Shown here one piece after another: positions 37,212 to 50,603 of a stretch of DNA of 64,000 nt. The first letter of the stretch is position 1. Every line of letters starts with the position of its first letter. The translations under genes were made by a program, and so were the position numbers. The notes under the pieces were generated by a model. That model had not been told where the DNA came from. It made no database searches and saw nothing but the letters and a program-made list of their open reading frames with translations. The DNA is from an uncultured Gammaproteobacteria bacterium (GTDB lineage: Bacteria; Pseudomonadota; Gammaproteobacteria; HK1), in assembly GCA_958295465.1 (NCBI GenBank), contig OY282353.1, forward strand, positions 2,099,001 through 2,163,000, given 5' to 3'.

Positions 37212-37874
37212 GACGCCATGACGCGGGGGGATCGAGGTTCGCCGTCATCAATGCAGCGAGAAGACCGCTCCCGCGGATCCCGAAGCGCGTTTCGTATCTC
37301 GGCACGTCGCCCGTGCGGGCCGTTGCGCATGAGCAAGGCTCGATGGTGTCAGATATCGATCGCGCCCTTGACGGTGGACGTCTCCGAAGCCTTTTCGTCA
37401 TGGGCAATCCGGCCGATTGATCTGCCGGCGTGCGGCGCGGCGCCGCACGTCATCCCGAGCGCCCCAACGCCGGTCTCGGATCGTTCAGCACAATATCTTC
37501 TTCTGATACCATCTTTTCGTGTGAACTGAAAACATCATACCATCTGAATTACTATTATTTCTAGTACTTGCCAGAAAATAAATAGCGATAAAAAATTGCG
37601 ACTATTTTCCAACAATTGTTGTACAAACTTTTGAAAAATATATTCGATTGTTGCATAAATTAGTATGCATTTGTGCGCAAAACGCCTCTGTACGAGTAGT
37701 ATTCCGCACACTGGACGGTCCAGTTCATGTTCACTCCCAGTGAGGATGAGCTACATTGGCGCGGCATGCGTTCCACCCTGCTATCGCAGCACGAACAGGT
37801 ATTTTCGATAGTTTTTGATGCTACTAGCAGGGCAAGTGATCCCAGTTGTTGCATAAACTTGCAACAAATATACG
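37212..37874. other. Upstream region of the giant gene, AT-rich tract with palindromes
   Basis: 37212-37480 is GC-rich leader. About 37490-37870 is very AT-rich and probably contains the promoter of the giant gene or an old insertion. Structures visible: CAACAATTGTTG near 37610; ACTGGAC-G-GTCCAGT at 37710-37724; inverted repeat TTGTTGCA (37846-37853) and TGCAACAA (37860-37867). TTGTTGCATAAA is repeated at 37648 and 37846. No convincing ORF. Confidence 0.55.
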
Positions 37875-38115
37875 TCAAGCGACGGTGTTCAGTGTTGCGA
37901 GAGCATGCCGGAGCTCTCTCTCGAGATTTTCGTTGCTGTTCATGGAGAGGACCAATTTGCCGGCGGGGCGAATAATTCGCCCGGTGCGTTGGATGAGGGT
38001 ACGGCGAAGGGTCCCAATCTCCCGGAAACACCACAGCGCGGCGCGCTTTGCAGTCGTGCCACGGGCGCGAAGGTCGAGTAGGATCTGCAACTCGCGGGTG
38101 AGGTTGTGAGCAACA
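37875..38115 (-). pseudogene. C-terminal fragment of a DDE-type transposase
   Basis: About 80 residues: IVAHNLTRELQILLDL, AKRAALWCFREIGTLRRTL and RTGRIIRPAGKLVLSMN, ending at TGA 37877-37875. The pattern matches the C-terminus of a transposase, probably IS1380-like, though the family is not certain. No catalytic DDE part or complete IS ends remain. It abuts, tail outward, the damaged hicB gene, as if the element inserted at its 5' end and was then lost. The inverted repeat at 37846-37867 just after its stop could be its terminator. Confidence 0.5.
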
Positions 38116-38434
38116 ATGCCGTGGACTTCGACGAGGCCGACAGGATCCTGCACGGCCGCGTGCCGGGGACGCGCGACGTCATACCGTTCGAAGCCGATTT
38201 CGTGGGCGGGATCGAGCGCGCCTTCCACGAGGCGGTCGACGACTACCTCGAACACTGTGCGGAGACGGGGCGGGGGTCGGACAAATCGTTTCGTTTTCTG
38301 GCAGGCTGATCGTGCGGATGGAACCGGCCTTGCATCGGAACGTGTACCTGGAAGCCACCCGAAAGGGAACGAGCCTGAATGCCTGGATCGTCGAATCCCT
38401 GGCGCCCATGATCGGTCGAGCGCCGGGGCCATGA
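38106..38434 (+). pseudogene. HicB-type antitoxin broken by a 5-bp tandem duplication
   Basis: The first frame reads AVDFDEADRILHGRVPGTRD, FVGGIERAFHEAVDDYLEHC and DKSF, the HicB partial RNase H fold. It then shifts, and a second frame reads SGRLIVRMEPALHRNVYLEA and KGTSLNAWIVESL, the HicB C-terminal ribbon-helix-helix. At 38286-38295 TCGTT is present twice in tandem; removing one copy restores 'DKSFSGRLIVRM', the normal family sequence. The 5' end abuts the transposase scrap and no HicA partner is adjacent. Confidence 0.8.
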
Positions 38435-38531
38435 GGCTGCGGCGACATGACATGTCCCTGCCATGCCGGATCGGGATGGTTGATTTCCGGATCGCTCGCC
38501 GAATGAACACATCGATTCCGGGCAGCCGGCC

Positions 38532-43652
<5,121 letters not shown>

Positions 43653-43672
43653 TCTGCCCTGGCCCCCTCTGG

Positions 43673-44059
43673 TCAGAGCCTGCGGATCGGCCCCGGATAA
43701 CGGCCCACGACTTCGTCCGCCGTCAACAACGTGATCCCTTCGATCCGGGCCTGCGCAACCAGGATACGGTCGAAGGGATCCTTGTGGATCCGGGGCAACA
43801 GGTCCACGGCCAGTACATGGACACCGGTCACGGCCAGCTCCGTGTAGCCGTTTTCCAGCAGACCCCGGCGCAGCAGGTGCGGCTCGACGCTGAAATCCGT
43901 ACGTCCGAGCCCGTTCTTGATGACGACCTCCCAGAGGGACACGACGCTGAAGATCAATACCGTCCCCGGATCTTCGATCATCGCGCGGGCGGCGGCCGGC
44001 AACCGCTCCGGCACGCCCGCCGCCCAGAGCAGGACGTGCGTGTCGAGGAGGAGACTCAC
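43673..44059 (-). CDS. vapC: VapC-type PIN-domain toxin
   Basis: 128 residues, full family length. The acidic PIN residues are visible: LLLDTHVLLW (Asp6), SLWEVVIK (Glu44), HKDPFDRILVAQA (about Asp94 and Asp97) and LTADE near 114. These proteins are Mg-dependent ribonucleases, held inactive by the cognate antitoxin. The GTG start overlaps the stop of the antitoxin gene (GTGA), the usual coupled arrangement. Confidence 0.92.
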   Translation of the reverse strand: MSLLLDTHVLLWAAGVPERLPAAARAMIEDPGTVLIFSVVSLWEVVIKNGLGRTDFSVEPHLLRRGLLENGYTELAVTGVHVLAVDLLPRIHKDPFDRILVAQARIEGITLLTADEVVGRYPGPIRRL

Positions 44060-44301
44060 TCGACGCCTTCGAACAGGGACTCGATCTCGCCGGACCCCAT
44101 GTCGTCGAAGTCGTCCGGCACCGAGATCCTGCCGGCCAGAAACCCGATTCGGCGCGTTGCTCCGTGCTCCGGGGCTTCCAGCGCGACGACCTTGACCACC
44201 GGCTTGCCCGCACGCGCGATGATGAACGGCTCTCCATCGGCGGCGGCCTTGACGAGACGCGACAGATGTGTCTTGGCTTCGTGCATGTTGACGGTGCGCA
44301 T
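44056..44301 (-). CDS. Phd/YefM-type antitoxin of the VapC toxin
   Basis: 81 residues from ATG 44301. The N-terminus MRTVNMHEAKTHLSRLVKAA is the typical Phd-fold DNA-binding opening, followed by GEPFIIARAGKPVVKVV. The C-terminal part (DFDDMGSGEIESLFEGVE) is acidic and would wrap the toxin. It precedes vapC with a 4-base overlap and likely autorepresses the pair. The region 44302-44424 separates it from the divergent dihydrofolate reductase gene. Confidence 0.92.
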   Translation of the reverse strand: MRTVNMHEAKTHLSRLVKAAADGEPFIIARAGKPVVKVVALEAPEHGATRRIGFLAGRISVPDDFDDMGSGEIESLFEGVE

Positions 44302-44424
44302 GGCGGCGCTCCCCGGACTTGGTCCGATCAACTTAGTTTGAACGGGACCGTCGATCAAGACTGACCGTCCTTTTACCCCACCGCTGTCGGGAACGCCGGC
44401 GGAACGTCTTTCAGGAGAGGAACG

Positions 44425-44979
44425 ATGTCCGACAAGCCCGTCACCGTCATCGCCGCGATGGCGCGCAACCGCGCCATCGGCCGCGAAGGCCGCGTGCCCT
44501 GGGATCTGCCCGCGGACTGGGGTCGGTTCCGGCGGTTGACGATGGGATGCCCCGTCATCGTCGGACAACGCACCTGCGCGGGGTTCAAGCGTCCGCTGGA
44601 CGGCCGCACGGTGATCGTCCTGGCCCGGGAAGGCGAGCCGGTGCAGGTGGGAGACCGCACGGTGGACAGCGCGGTGCTCGACGCGCTGGAAGCCGCCGAG
44701 GTCGCCCCGGGCGGTCGGATCTGGATCGCCGGAGGTGCGGTCACCTACAGGCGAATGATGGGACTGGCGGACGGCATCGACCTGACGGTGGTGGACACCG
44801 AGGTGGAGGCGGACACCTGGATGCCGGAAATCGACCACATCGTCTGGCAGGAAGCAGCCCGGCGGGCTGGGCCGTCGGGCGGCCCGGAAGGGCTCACCAG
44901 CACCATCGTGCAGTACCTGCGCCGGGCGCAGACCGCGGGACGGAGCACAGGGGCACCGGTCACCGCCGATTGGGAGTAG
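44425..44979 (+). CDS. folA: Dihydrofolate reductase
   Basis: 184 residues. DHFR motifs in order: VIAAMARNRAIGREGRVPWDLPADW (8-32), with the substrate-binding Asp in WDLPADW; MGCPVIVGQRT (40-50), which replaces the usual GR-T cofactor segment; and IWIAGGAVTYRRMM (about 98-111), the NADPH-binding GG turn. It reduces dihydrofolate to tetrahydrofolate with NADPH. The ribosome binding site AGGAGAGG lies at 44412-44419. The C-terminus is slightly extended relative to E. coli FolA (159 residues). Confidence 0.9.
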   Translation: MSDKPVTVIAAMARNRAIGREGRVPWDLPADWGRFRRLTMGCPVIVGQRTCAGFKRPLDGRTVIVLAREGEPVQVGDRTVDSAVLDALEAAEVAPGGRIWIAGGAVTYRRMMGLADGIDLTVVDTEVEADTWMPEIDHIVWQEAARRAGPSGGPEGLTSTIVQYLRRAQTAGRSTGAPVTADWE

Positions 44980-45032
44980 CCACCCGGCGCGACGGCATGG
45001 ACCTCACCGGCCCGTCCATCCGCTCGCATGTC

Positions 45033-45259
45033 TTGAACCATCTTTCTGCGACGCAGACTCCTGGCTCCCGGTCATGCCGCTCCCCCCGAGCTATGTGATG
45101 CTGCATGCCGCTACGTATCGCCGCCCCTCCGCCCCGCCCCGAGCCTAGGAGCCTGCGCCGCAGAAAGATAGTTCAAGCCCGGCCCGGAACGACGCGGTAG
45201 GGGCGACGCATGCGTCGCCCCTACAGTCGCATCGTTTTCTGCGGCGCAGACTCCTAGAT
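45033..45259. repeat. Long inverted repeat with a third partial copy (MITE-like)
   Basis: The segment 45033-45067, containing CATCTTTCTGCGACGCAGAC, is matched in reverse complement by 45141-45176 with a handful of mismatches. A third copy in direct orientation, TTTTCTGCGGCGCAGACTCC, lies at 45235-45254. The arms are about 35 bp with a 73-bp spacer. No coding capacity. Confidence 0.7.
45197..45224. repeat. Perfect 28-bp palindrome
   Basis: The half-site GTAGGGGCGACGCA is followed directly by its exact reverse complement. It has no loop, so it may form a cruciform or be a protein-binding repeat. Similar GGGGCGACGCATGCGTCGCC-type repeats are scattered in many bacterial genomes. Confidence 0.75.
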
Positions 45260-45303
45260 GCAGGCACGCCGGGTAGCGTGAGCGGCACGACGCCCCGGAA
45301 CGC

Positions 45304-47646
45304 TCAGCGGTCGTCCCGCGGGGCGGCCGCCGCGGCTTCGGATTGCTCGACGGCGGAGCGGGCGGCGGCCGCCGCGGCCTCCTTCTCCGCCTCGCTCAAC
45401 GGCTTGCCGGCCTCGTGGTCGGCGATGCGCACCGTGACTTCGCGGTGGGCGAACTTGATGCCTTCGCGCTCGAACAGCTCGCGGATGCGCGCGAACACCT
45501 TGTTGCGCACGCCCCACTGATCGCCCGGACGGGTCATGAACTTCACCCGGACGATCATCGCTGAATCCTCCATCTGGATGACCCCCTGGGACTTCAGCGG
45601 CAGGAGGAACTTCGGCCCCAGCTCGGGGTCCTGCTGCAGGTCCTGCCCCAGCTTCTTGATCAGCTTGCGCAGCTTCTCCACGTCGGTGTCGTAGGTCACC
45701 CGCAACGGCAGCTTCATCATCACCCAGTCGCGCGAGAGGTTGGTCAGACTCCGGATCTCGCCGAAGGGGATGGTGTTCAACGGTCCGTTGTGGTGGCGCA
45801 ACTGCATGGAGCGGATCGAGATGCGCTCCACCGTCCCCTTGTCCGTGCCGATGACGATGTATTCGCCCTTGCGGAAGGCGTCGTCGATGAGGAAGAACAC
45901 CCCCGAGATGATGTCCTTGACCAGCGCCTGGGCGCCGAAGCCGACCGCCAGCCCGAAGATGCCCGCGCCGGCCAGCAGGGGCGTGATGTTGACCCCGATC
46001 TGCCCGAGCGCCGCGAGCAGCGCCAGCGCCAGGATGCCCACCTGCCCGATACGCCGCACCAGCGGCATGATCGTGCCGAGGCGGGTGCCGCCCTGGCCGC
46101 CTTCGCCCTCGAACTGCTCTTCCTCCTCGCCGTCGAGCCCCAAGGCCGCGCGCTCGATCGCGATCTGCCGGTCGGCCATGATCTCCAGCAGCTCCCACAG
46201 GCCGTAGGCGACGATGCCGATCAGGAACACCTCCACCAGGGCGCCGGCGAACTGTGCGCCGACCCCCTGGGAGGCCAGATCGCGGAGATCCAGCCCCCAC
46301 AGCCGGGCGACGACGAAGACCAGCACCAGGACGGTCAGGGTCCGCCCGCAGCGCACGAGCCCGAGCTGGGTTTCCTTGTGGGCGGCCCGCAATGCCTGGT
46401 CCTGCTCCGGATCGTCGGGCCAGATCGCCTCGACCAGCGCGGGGACCGCCAGCTCGATCAGGGGCAGCGCCAGGACCAGCGCGAACGAGACGTTCAGCGC
46501 GGTGATCGACAGGCTCTGGAGGTTGCCGGTGGCGGCGAACAGCTCCACGACCAGCCATTGGAGCACCACCAGCGCGACCGCGATCGTCGGCCACAGCGTC
46601 GCGAAGCGGCTCCAGGCCGGACCGTGCCCGCCGCGCCCGAGCACCATCCCGGTGATGCCGGCCCGCGCCTGCCAGAGGGTCAGCGCCATGAGGCCGTGGA
46701 AGACCACCGAAAGCCAGAAGCCCAGGGCCCCCCCGCCGGAGGGCCAACCGAATTCCCCGGTCCATCTGAGCAGGCCGGCCGCGAAGGCCGAGAACCCGAA
46801 GATCAGCCCGATGCGCCAGGTCAGGAACCATGCGGTCCGGTCATCGACCGCGCACAGCCGCAGGTGCGGCCGCGCCGGCGCCAGCACGAAGCGCGCGGCC
46901 ATCACCGCGAACCAGGTCCAGCCCAGCGATCGGACCACGTACCGGACCACCGAGCCGTCTGCGGGAACGGCGCGGTTGACGACGGCGTCGACGGCATACG
47001 CGGCGGCGAGGAAGGCGATCAACTGGGCGCCCTGGACCAGGAAGCGGCCGGTGACGATGCCGATCTGCGACCACAGGCCGGCCGGGCGCAGGCGATCCAG
47101 CCGCGCCTCGGTGTCCCGGACCAGCCGGCGGGCGCCGAGGGCCGCCGCGAGGCCGGCCAGGAGGCAGAGGATGAGCGTGCCGGGGACCCGCCACGGAGTG
47201 GCGTCGCCCCGCTCGGCCTGGAACCTGCCGAGGGTCGCCGCGGCGTTCCCGGCGATCGAGGGGGTGTCCCGGGCGGCCTCCACCCAGCCCCGGCCCAGCG
47301 CCACCGCCCAATCGGCGAGCAGCGCACCGAGCGTGCGGTCTTCGGCCGCCGCGGCGGCCAGCGCGGCCTCGCGGGCGGCGATCTTCCGGTCGAGCTCCCG
47401 GAGCAGGAGCTCGCGCGCCTGCCCGTCGCTCAGGCCCGAGAGCACGTCGCGGATGGCCTGCCGCGTGAGCGGTTCGGGCAGCGCCGGCGCCGCGGCCGTG
47501 CCGCCCGCGTCCTGCGTTTCCCCCGCGCTGCCGGTCGCCTGGGCCATCTGTGCGGAGGCCGGCGGCGCGACAAGCTGCACGGCAGTCAGCAATGCGACAA
47601 GAAACAGCGCAGCCGGTCGGACCGGACTGGTTGAATGAAAGGTCAT
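45304..47646 (-). CDS. MscS-family mechanosensitive channel (large, YbiO/MscM-like)
   Basis: 780 residues. A signal peptide (about 1-33, ending PPASAQ) is followed by an alpha-helical periplasmic region (to about 150) and roughly ten hydrophobic segments. The MscS core reads IGVNITPLLAGAGIFGLAVG, FGAQALVKDIISGVFFLIDD and YIVIGTDKGTVERI; this is the pore helix and beta-domain entry. The cytoplasmic domain follows (VRVKFMTRPGDQWGVRNKV), then an Ala/Glu-rich tail. Such channels open on membrane tension to release solutes during osmotic downshock. The gene is monocistronic, convergent with folA. Confidence 0.9.
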   Translation of the reverse strand: MTFHSTSPVRPAALFLVALLTAVQLVAPPASAQMAQATGSAGETQDAGGTAAAPALPEPLTRQAIRDVLSGLSDGQARELLLRELDRKIAAREAALAAAAAEDRTLGALLADWAVALGRGWVEAARDTPSIAGNAAATLGRFQAERGDATPWRVPGTLILCLLAGLAAALGARRLVRDTEARLDRLRPAGLWSQIGIVTGRFLVQGAQLIAFLAAAYAVDAVVNRAVPADGSVVRYVVRSLGWTWFAVMAARFVLAPARPHLRLCAVDDRTAWFLTWRIGLIFGFSAFAAGLLRWTGEFGWPSGGGALGFWLSVVFHGLMALTLWQARAGITGMVLGRGGHGPAWSRFATLWPTIAVALVVLQWLVVELFAATGNLQSLSITALNVSFALVLALPLIELAVPALVEAIWPDDPEQDQALRAAHKETQLGLVRCGRTLTVLVLVFVVARLWGLDLRDLASQGVGAQFAGALVEVFLIGIVAYGLWELLEIMADRQIAIERAALGLDGEEEEQFEGEGGQGGTRLGTIMPLVRRIGQVGILALALLAALGQIGVNITPLLAGAGIFGLAVGFGAQALVKDIISGVFFLIDDAFRKGEYIVIGTDKGTVERISIRSMQLRHHNGPLNTIPFGEIRSLTNLSRDWVMMKLPLRVTYDTDVEKLRKLIKKLGQDLQQDPELGPKFLLPLKSQGVIQMEDSAMIVRVKFMTRPGDQWGVRNKVFARIRELFEREGIKFAHREVTVRIADHEAGKPLSEAEKEAAAAAARSAVEQSEAAAAAPRDDR

Positions 47647-47807
47647 TCCCCGCCCTCCGTCGTCACTTCAGCTAAGGATGCAGGATAACCCGCCACTCCG
47701 CATCACCGGGGGGAGTATCGCGGCGGTATGGACCGCGCGCATGGCTCGGCATCGCCGCGGAAGGTGGGTGCCGTCTTCCTGACATGGGGCGGTTCGCCCG
47801 CTCTCGC

Positions 47808-48065
47808 AGCGCATGTACGAAAAGAGCAGAATTTCGCGGGTGGGCACGGAGTCGGACAGCGGCATGACGAGACGGTCGATGCCGAGGCATCGCCCCCGGC
47901 GGCATTGCCCCCGGCCGGCGGGAAGCCATATTCAAGCGCCCGGATGTAGTCGTCGCCGAAGTGCATCGCGTCTTCGCCGCCGGCGTTGCGGCTCTCGGCC
48001 GAGGGCGCGAGAGTGACCGCGGTCGCCACCCGCTCCATCCGCGCGCCCACATCGATGTGCCCGCG
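47808..48065 (-). pseudogene. C-terminal fragment of class II lysyl-tRNA synthetase
   Basis: One frame reads [30 protein letters not shown] and FPPAGG. After a shift near 47887 another frame reads LGIDRLVMPLSDSVPTREIL and LFSYMR. Together they match the LysS end ('[20 protein letters not shown]...GIGIDRLVMLL'), including the motif 3 arginine. About 400 N-terminal residues are absent. A functional copy must lie elsewhere in the genome. Confidence 0.65.
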
Positions 48066-48224
48066 TCGATCGTCGAGACGGTGACCGGAGCCACCGGAAA
48101 GGGCGGTCGCCGCGCACCAGCGAGCCGTTGAAACGTGAATGAACAGATCTCATCCTTGAACGTTTCGCTCTCGGGACTGCCGCCAAGTGCCGGCGGCCGT
48201 CGTGCGCCGGTGGACCGTTGAGCG

Positions 48225-49016
48225 ATGCGCGCCGCGAGCATCACCGGCTCGGGTTTCTTCGTCGCCGCAGGCGGGCGCATCGAGTATGCCCGCTGGGGGA
48301 CGGCGAAGCCGGGAGCCCCGGTGCTGGTCCTGCTTCACGAGGGCCTCGGCTGCGTGGGAACGTGGCGGGACTGGCCGGTCGTACTCGCACGGGCGACCGG
48401 GCGCGAAGTCTTCGCCTACAGCCGGTTCGGCTACGGTGCGTCGAGTCCCGCCGCGCTGCCCAGGCCGCTCGACTTCATGGACCGCGAGGGGCGTGCGATC
48501 CTTCCCCGGGTGCTCGAAGCGGCCGGCATCGCGGAACCGATCCTCATCGGGCACAGCGACGGCGGGACCATCGCGCTGCTTTGCGCGGCGGCCGGCGAGA
48601 CCCCGCTCCGCGGCGTCGTGACCCTTGCCGCGCACGCATTCAACGAGCCGCGCTGCATCGAGGGGATTCAGGTCGCGCGGGAGGCTTTCCGCTCGGGGCC
48701 GCTGCGCGGGCGGCTCGCCCGGCACCACGGCGAGCGGACCGACGATGCCTTCCGGGGCTGGTGCAACGTCTGGCTCGACCCGGAATTCGAGCACTGGAGC
48801 ATCGAGGAGGCGCTTGCCGGGATCGAGGTGCCGCTGCTGGTGGTGCAGGGCCGCGACGACCCTTACGGCACCCTGCGCCAGGTCGAGGCGATCGCGGGCC
48901 GGGTGAACGGTCCCCGGGAAACCCTCGTCCTGGACCACTGCGGCCATTCTCCCCACCGCGACCGGGCGCGGACGACGACCGGGGCCATCGCCCGTTTCGT
49001 CGCGGGTCTCGGGTGA
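48225..49016 (+). CDS. Alpha/beta hydrolase
   Basis: 263 residues. The oxyanion-hole segment is LLHEGLGC (37-43). The nucleophile elbow GHSDGG carries Ser111. The acid is in VVQGRDDPYG (about 210-219), and the catalytic His is in LDHCGHSPHRD (about 239-249). The order and spacing are those of the canonical fold. The HEGLG variant is common in esterase/lipase-like hydrolases of unknown substrate. It ends about 115 bp from the convergent lipA, with no operon partner. Confidence 0.88.
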   Translation: MRAASITGSGFFVAAGGRIEYARWGTAKPGAPVLVLLHEGLGCVGTWRDWPVVLARATGREVFAYSRFGYGASSPAALPRPLDFMDREGRAILPRVLEAAGIAEPILIGHSDGGTIALLCAAAGETPLRGVVTLAAHAFNEPRCIEGIQVAREAFRSGPLRGRLARHHGERTDDAFRGWCNVWLDPEFEHWSIEEALAGIEVPLLVVQGRDDPYGTLRQVEAIAGRVNGPRETLVLDHCGHSPHRDRARTTTGAIARFVAGLG

Positions 49017-49131
49017 CGGGCGACATGGGCATCGTCGATCGCCGCGGCAACCGGAGGACGCCGGATCCGTCCCGATCCGGGCGCAACCCGCGTACCCCGA
49101 GACCGCCGCGCCGGACAGACCAGGCGCCGCA

Positions 49132-50097
49132 TCAGGCCACGGCCTCGCCCGCCGCCTGCCGATCCGCATGATAGGACGAGCGCACGAGCGGGCCGCTCGC
49201 GACGTTGCCGAACCCGAGGGCGCGCGCCTCCGCCCCCAGTGCATCGAACTCCGCCGGCTCCCGGAACCGCTCGACCGCGAGATGGTGGCGGCTCGGCTGG
49301 AGGTACTGGCCGATGGTCAGCATCTCGCAACGGTGGCGCCGCAGGTCGCGCATCACTTCGACGATCTCCTCGTACGTTTCACCGAGACCCACCATCAGCC
49401 CCGACTTGGTGGGCACCTCGGGATGCCCGGCCTTGAACCGCTCCAGGAGATCGAGCGACCACTCGTAGTCGGAGCCGGGGCGGGCCTTGCGGTACAGCCG
49501 CGGCACCGTCTCCAGGTTGTGGTTGAACACGTCGGGAGGCGCCCCGGCCAGCCGCTCCAGCGCCACGTCCATCCGCCCGCGGAAGTCGGGGACGAGGATC
49601 TCGATCCGGGTGGCGGGACTCGCCTCGCGCACCGCACGCACGCAGGCCGCGAAATGGCTCGCGCCGCCGTCGCGGAGATCGTCGCGATCGACCGAGGTGA
49701 TCACCACGTAGCGCAGCCCCAGCACCCCGATCGCCTCCGCGAGACGCGCCGGCTCGTCCGTGTCGAGGGGGTTCGGCCGGCCGTGGGCGACGTCGCAGAA
49801 CGGGCAACGGCGGGTGCAGAGGTCGCCCATGACCATGAACGTGGCGGTGCCGTGCGAGAAGCACTCCGGGAGGTTCGGGCAAGACGCTTCCTCGCACACG
49901 CTGTGCAGCCCCTGCGCGCGCAGCAGCCGTTTCACCCGCGCCACCGCCGGCCCGGAAGGCGCCCGGACCCGGATCCACGGCGGCTTCCTCGGCCGCGGCC
50001 CCTCGGACGGGACCACCTTCACGGGGATACGGGAGATCTTGTCCCGCCCGCGCATCTCGCGCGTCGGACGATTGCGGGTCATGGTGGTGCCGGTCAT
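49132..50097 (-). CDS. lipA: Lipoyl synthase (radical SAM)
   Basis: 321 residues. Auxiliary-cluster cysteines Cys68, Cys73 and Cys79 lie in [14 protein letters not shown]. The radical-SAM CxxxCxxC is Cys94/Cys98/Cys101 in CTRRCPFC. The C-terminal RSSYHAD (Ser307/308) provides the unusual serine ligand. It inserts two sulfurs into octanoyl groups on E2 and H proteins. The pyruvate dehydrogenase genes, its likely clients, lie 3 kb away. No lipB is seen next to it. Start ATG 50097; a second in-frame ATG six codons later is also possible. Confidence 0.96.
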   Translation of the reverse strand: MTGTTMTRNRPTREMRGRDKISRIPVKVVPSEGPRPRKPPWIRVRAPSGPAVARVKRLLRAQGLHSVCEEASCPNLPECFSHGTATFMVMGDLCTRRCPFCDVAHGRPNPLDTDEPARLAEAIGVLGLRYVVITSVDRDDLRDGGASHFAACVRAVREASPATRIEILVPDFRGRMDVALERLAGAPPDVFNHNLETVPRLYRKARPGSDYEWSLDLLERFKAGHPEVPTKSGLMVGLGETYEEIVEVMRDLRRHRCEMLTIGQYLQPSRHHLAVERFREPAEFDALGAEARALGFGNVASGPLVRSSYHADRQAAGEAVA

Positions 50098-50160
50098 TGG
50101 CGAAGTGTAACGCGGGCCAAGCTAGAATGACGCACCTGACACCGCCGGATGCCTGCATCG

Positions 50161-50370
50161 ATGCACACCTACACCGCCGTCGTGGAACGTTGCCCGGATA
50201 CGAGCCTCTACGTTGGCTACGTTCCCGGATTTCCCGGGGCACACAGCCAGGGCGAAACGCTTGAAGAGCTCAATGACAACCTCAAGGAGGTCATCGCCAT
50301 GCTCCTCGATGACGGGGAGCCGGCCATGGAAGGCGAGTATGTCGGCACCCAGACCGTCGTCGTGGCCTGA
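50161..50370 (+). CDS. hicB: HicB-family antitoxin
   Basis: 69 residues from ATG 50161 (MHTYTAVVERCPDTSLYVGY); an ATG four codons upstream is an alternative. VGYVPGFPGAHSQGETLEEL and NDNLKEVIAMLLDDGEP form the compact HicB partial RNase H fold. No DNA-binding tail follows, as in short HicB proteins. It precedes hicA by 5 bp and would neutralise that toxin. Confidence 0.92.
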   Translation: MHTYTAVVERCPDTSLYVGYVPGFPGAHSQGETLEELNDNLKEVIAMLLDDGEPAMEGEYVGTQTVVVA

Positions 50371-50375
50371 ACCGG

Positions 50376-50603
50376 GTGTCGTCCGTCCCCGTCCTCAAGC
50401 CACGCGAGGTCATCGCCATCCTCAACGTCCTCGGCTTCGAGGAAGCGCGACAGCGTGGTTCGCACAAGCGGTTCCGCCACTCCGACGGTCGTGCGACCAC
50501 CGTACCGGTGCATGGCGGCCGCGATGTCTCTCCCATCCTGCTTCGTCGAATTGCCCGGGACATCGGCCTGACCATCGACGAACTCATCGAGCATCGCCGA
50601 TAG
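50376..50603 (+). CDS. hicA: HicA-family mRNA interferase toxin
   Basis: 75 residues from GTG 50376. LKPREVIAILNVLGFEEARQ is the first helix, and the double-stranded-RNA-binding-like motif RQRGSHKRFRH carries the catalytic His30. VPVHGGRDVSPILLRRIARD and IGLTIDEL complete the fold. The translation-dependent mRNA cleavage role follows from the family. The 3' end overlaps the convergent RNase T gene by 20 bp. Confidence 0.93.
   Translation: MSSVPVLKPREVIAILNVLGFEEARQRGSHKRFRHSDGRATTVPVHGGRDVSPILLRRIARDIGLTIDELIEHRR

Larger units (their letters stand above)
44980..45303. other. Intergenic stretch with hairpin-forming repeats
   Basis: No gene. It lies between two convergent genes and contains a long inverted repeat and a 28-bp perfect palindrome, listed separately. 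Either could also terminate transcription from both sides. Confidence 0.6.

Noticed and set aside
37660..38034. Possible 124-codon gene on the minus strand
   Set aside because: Cys/Ser/Arg-rich, overlaps the transposase scrap in another frame, and has no family resemblance.
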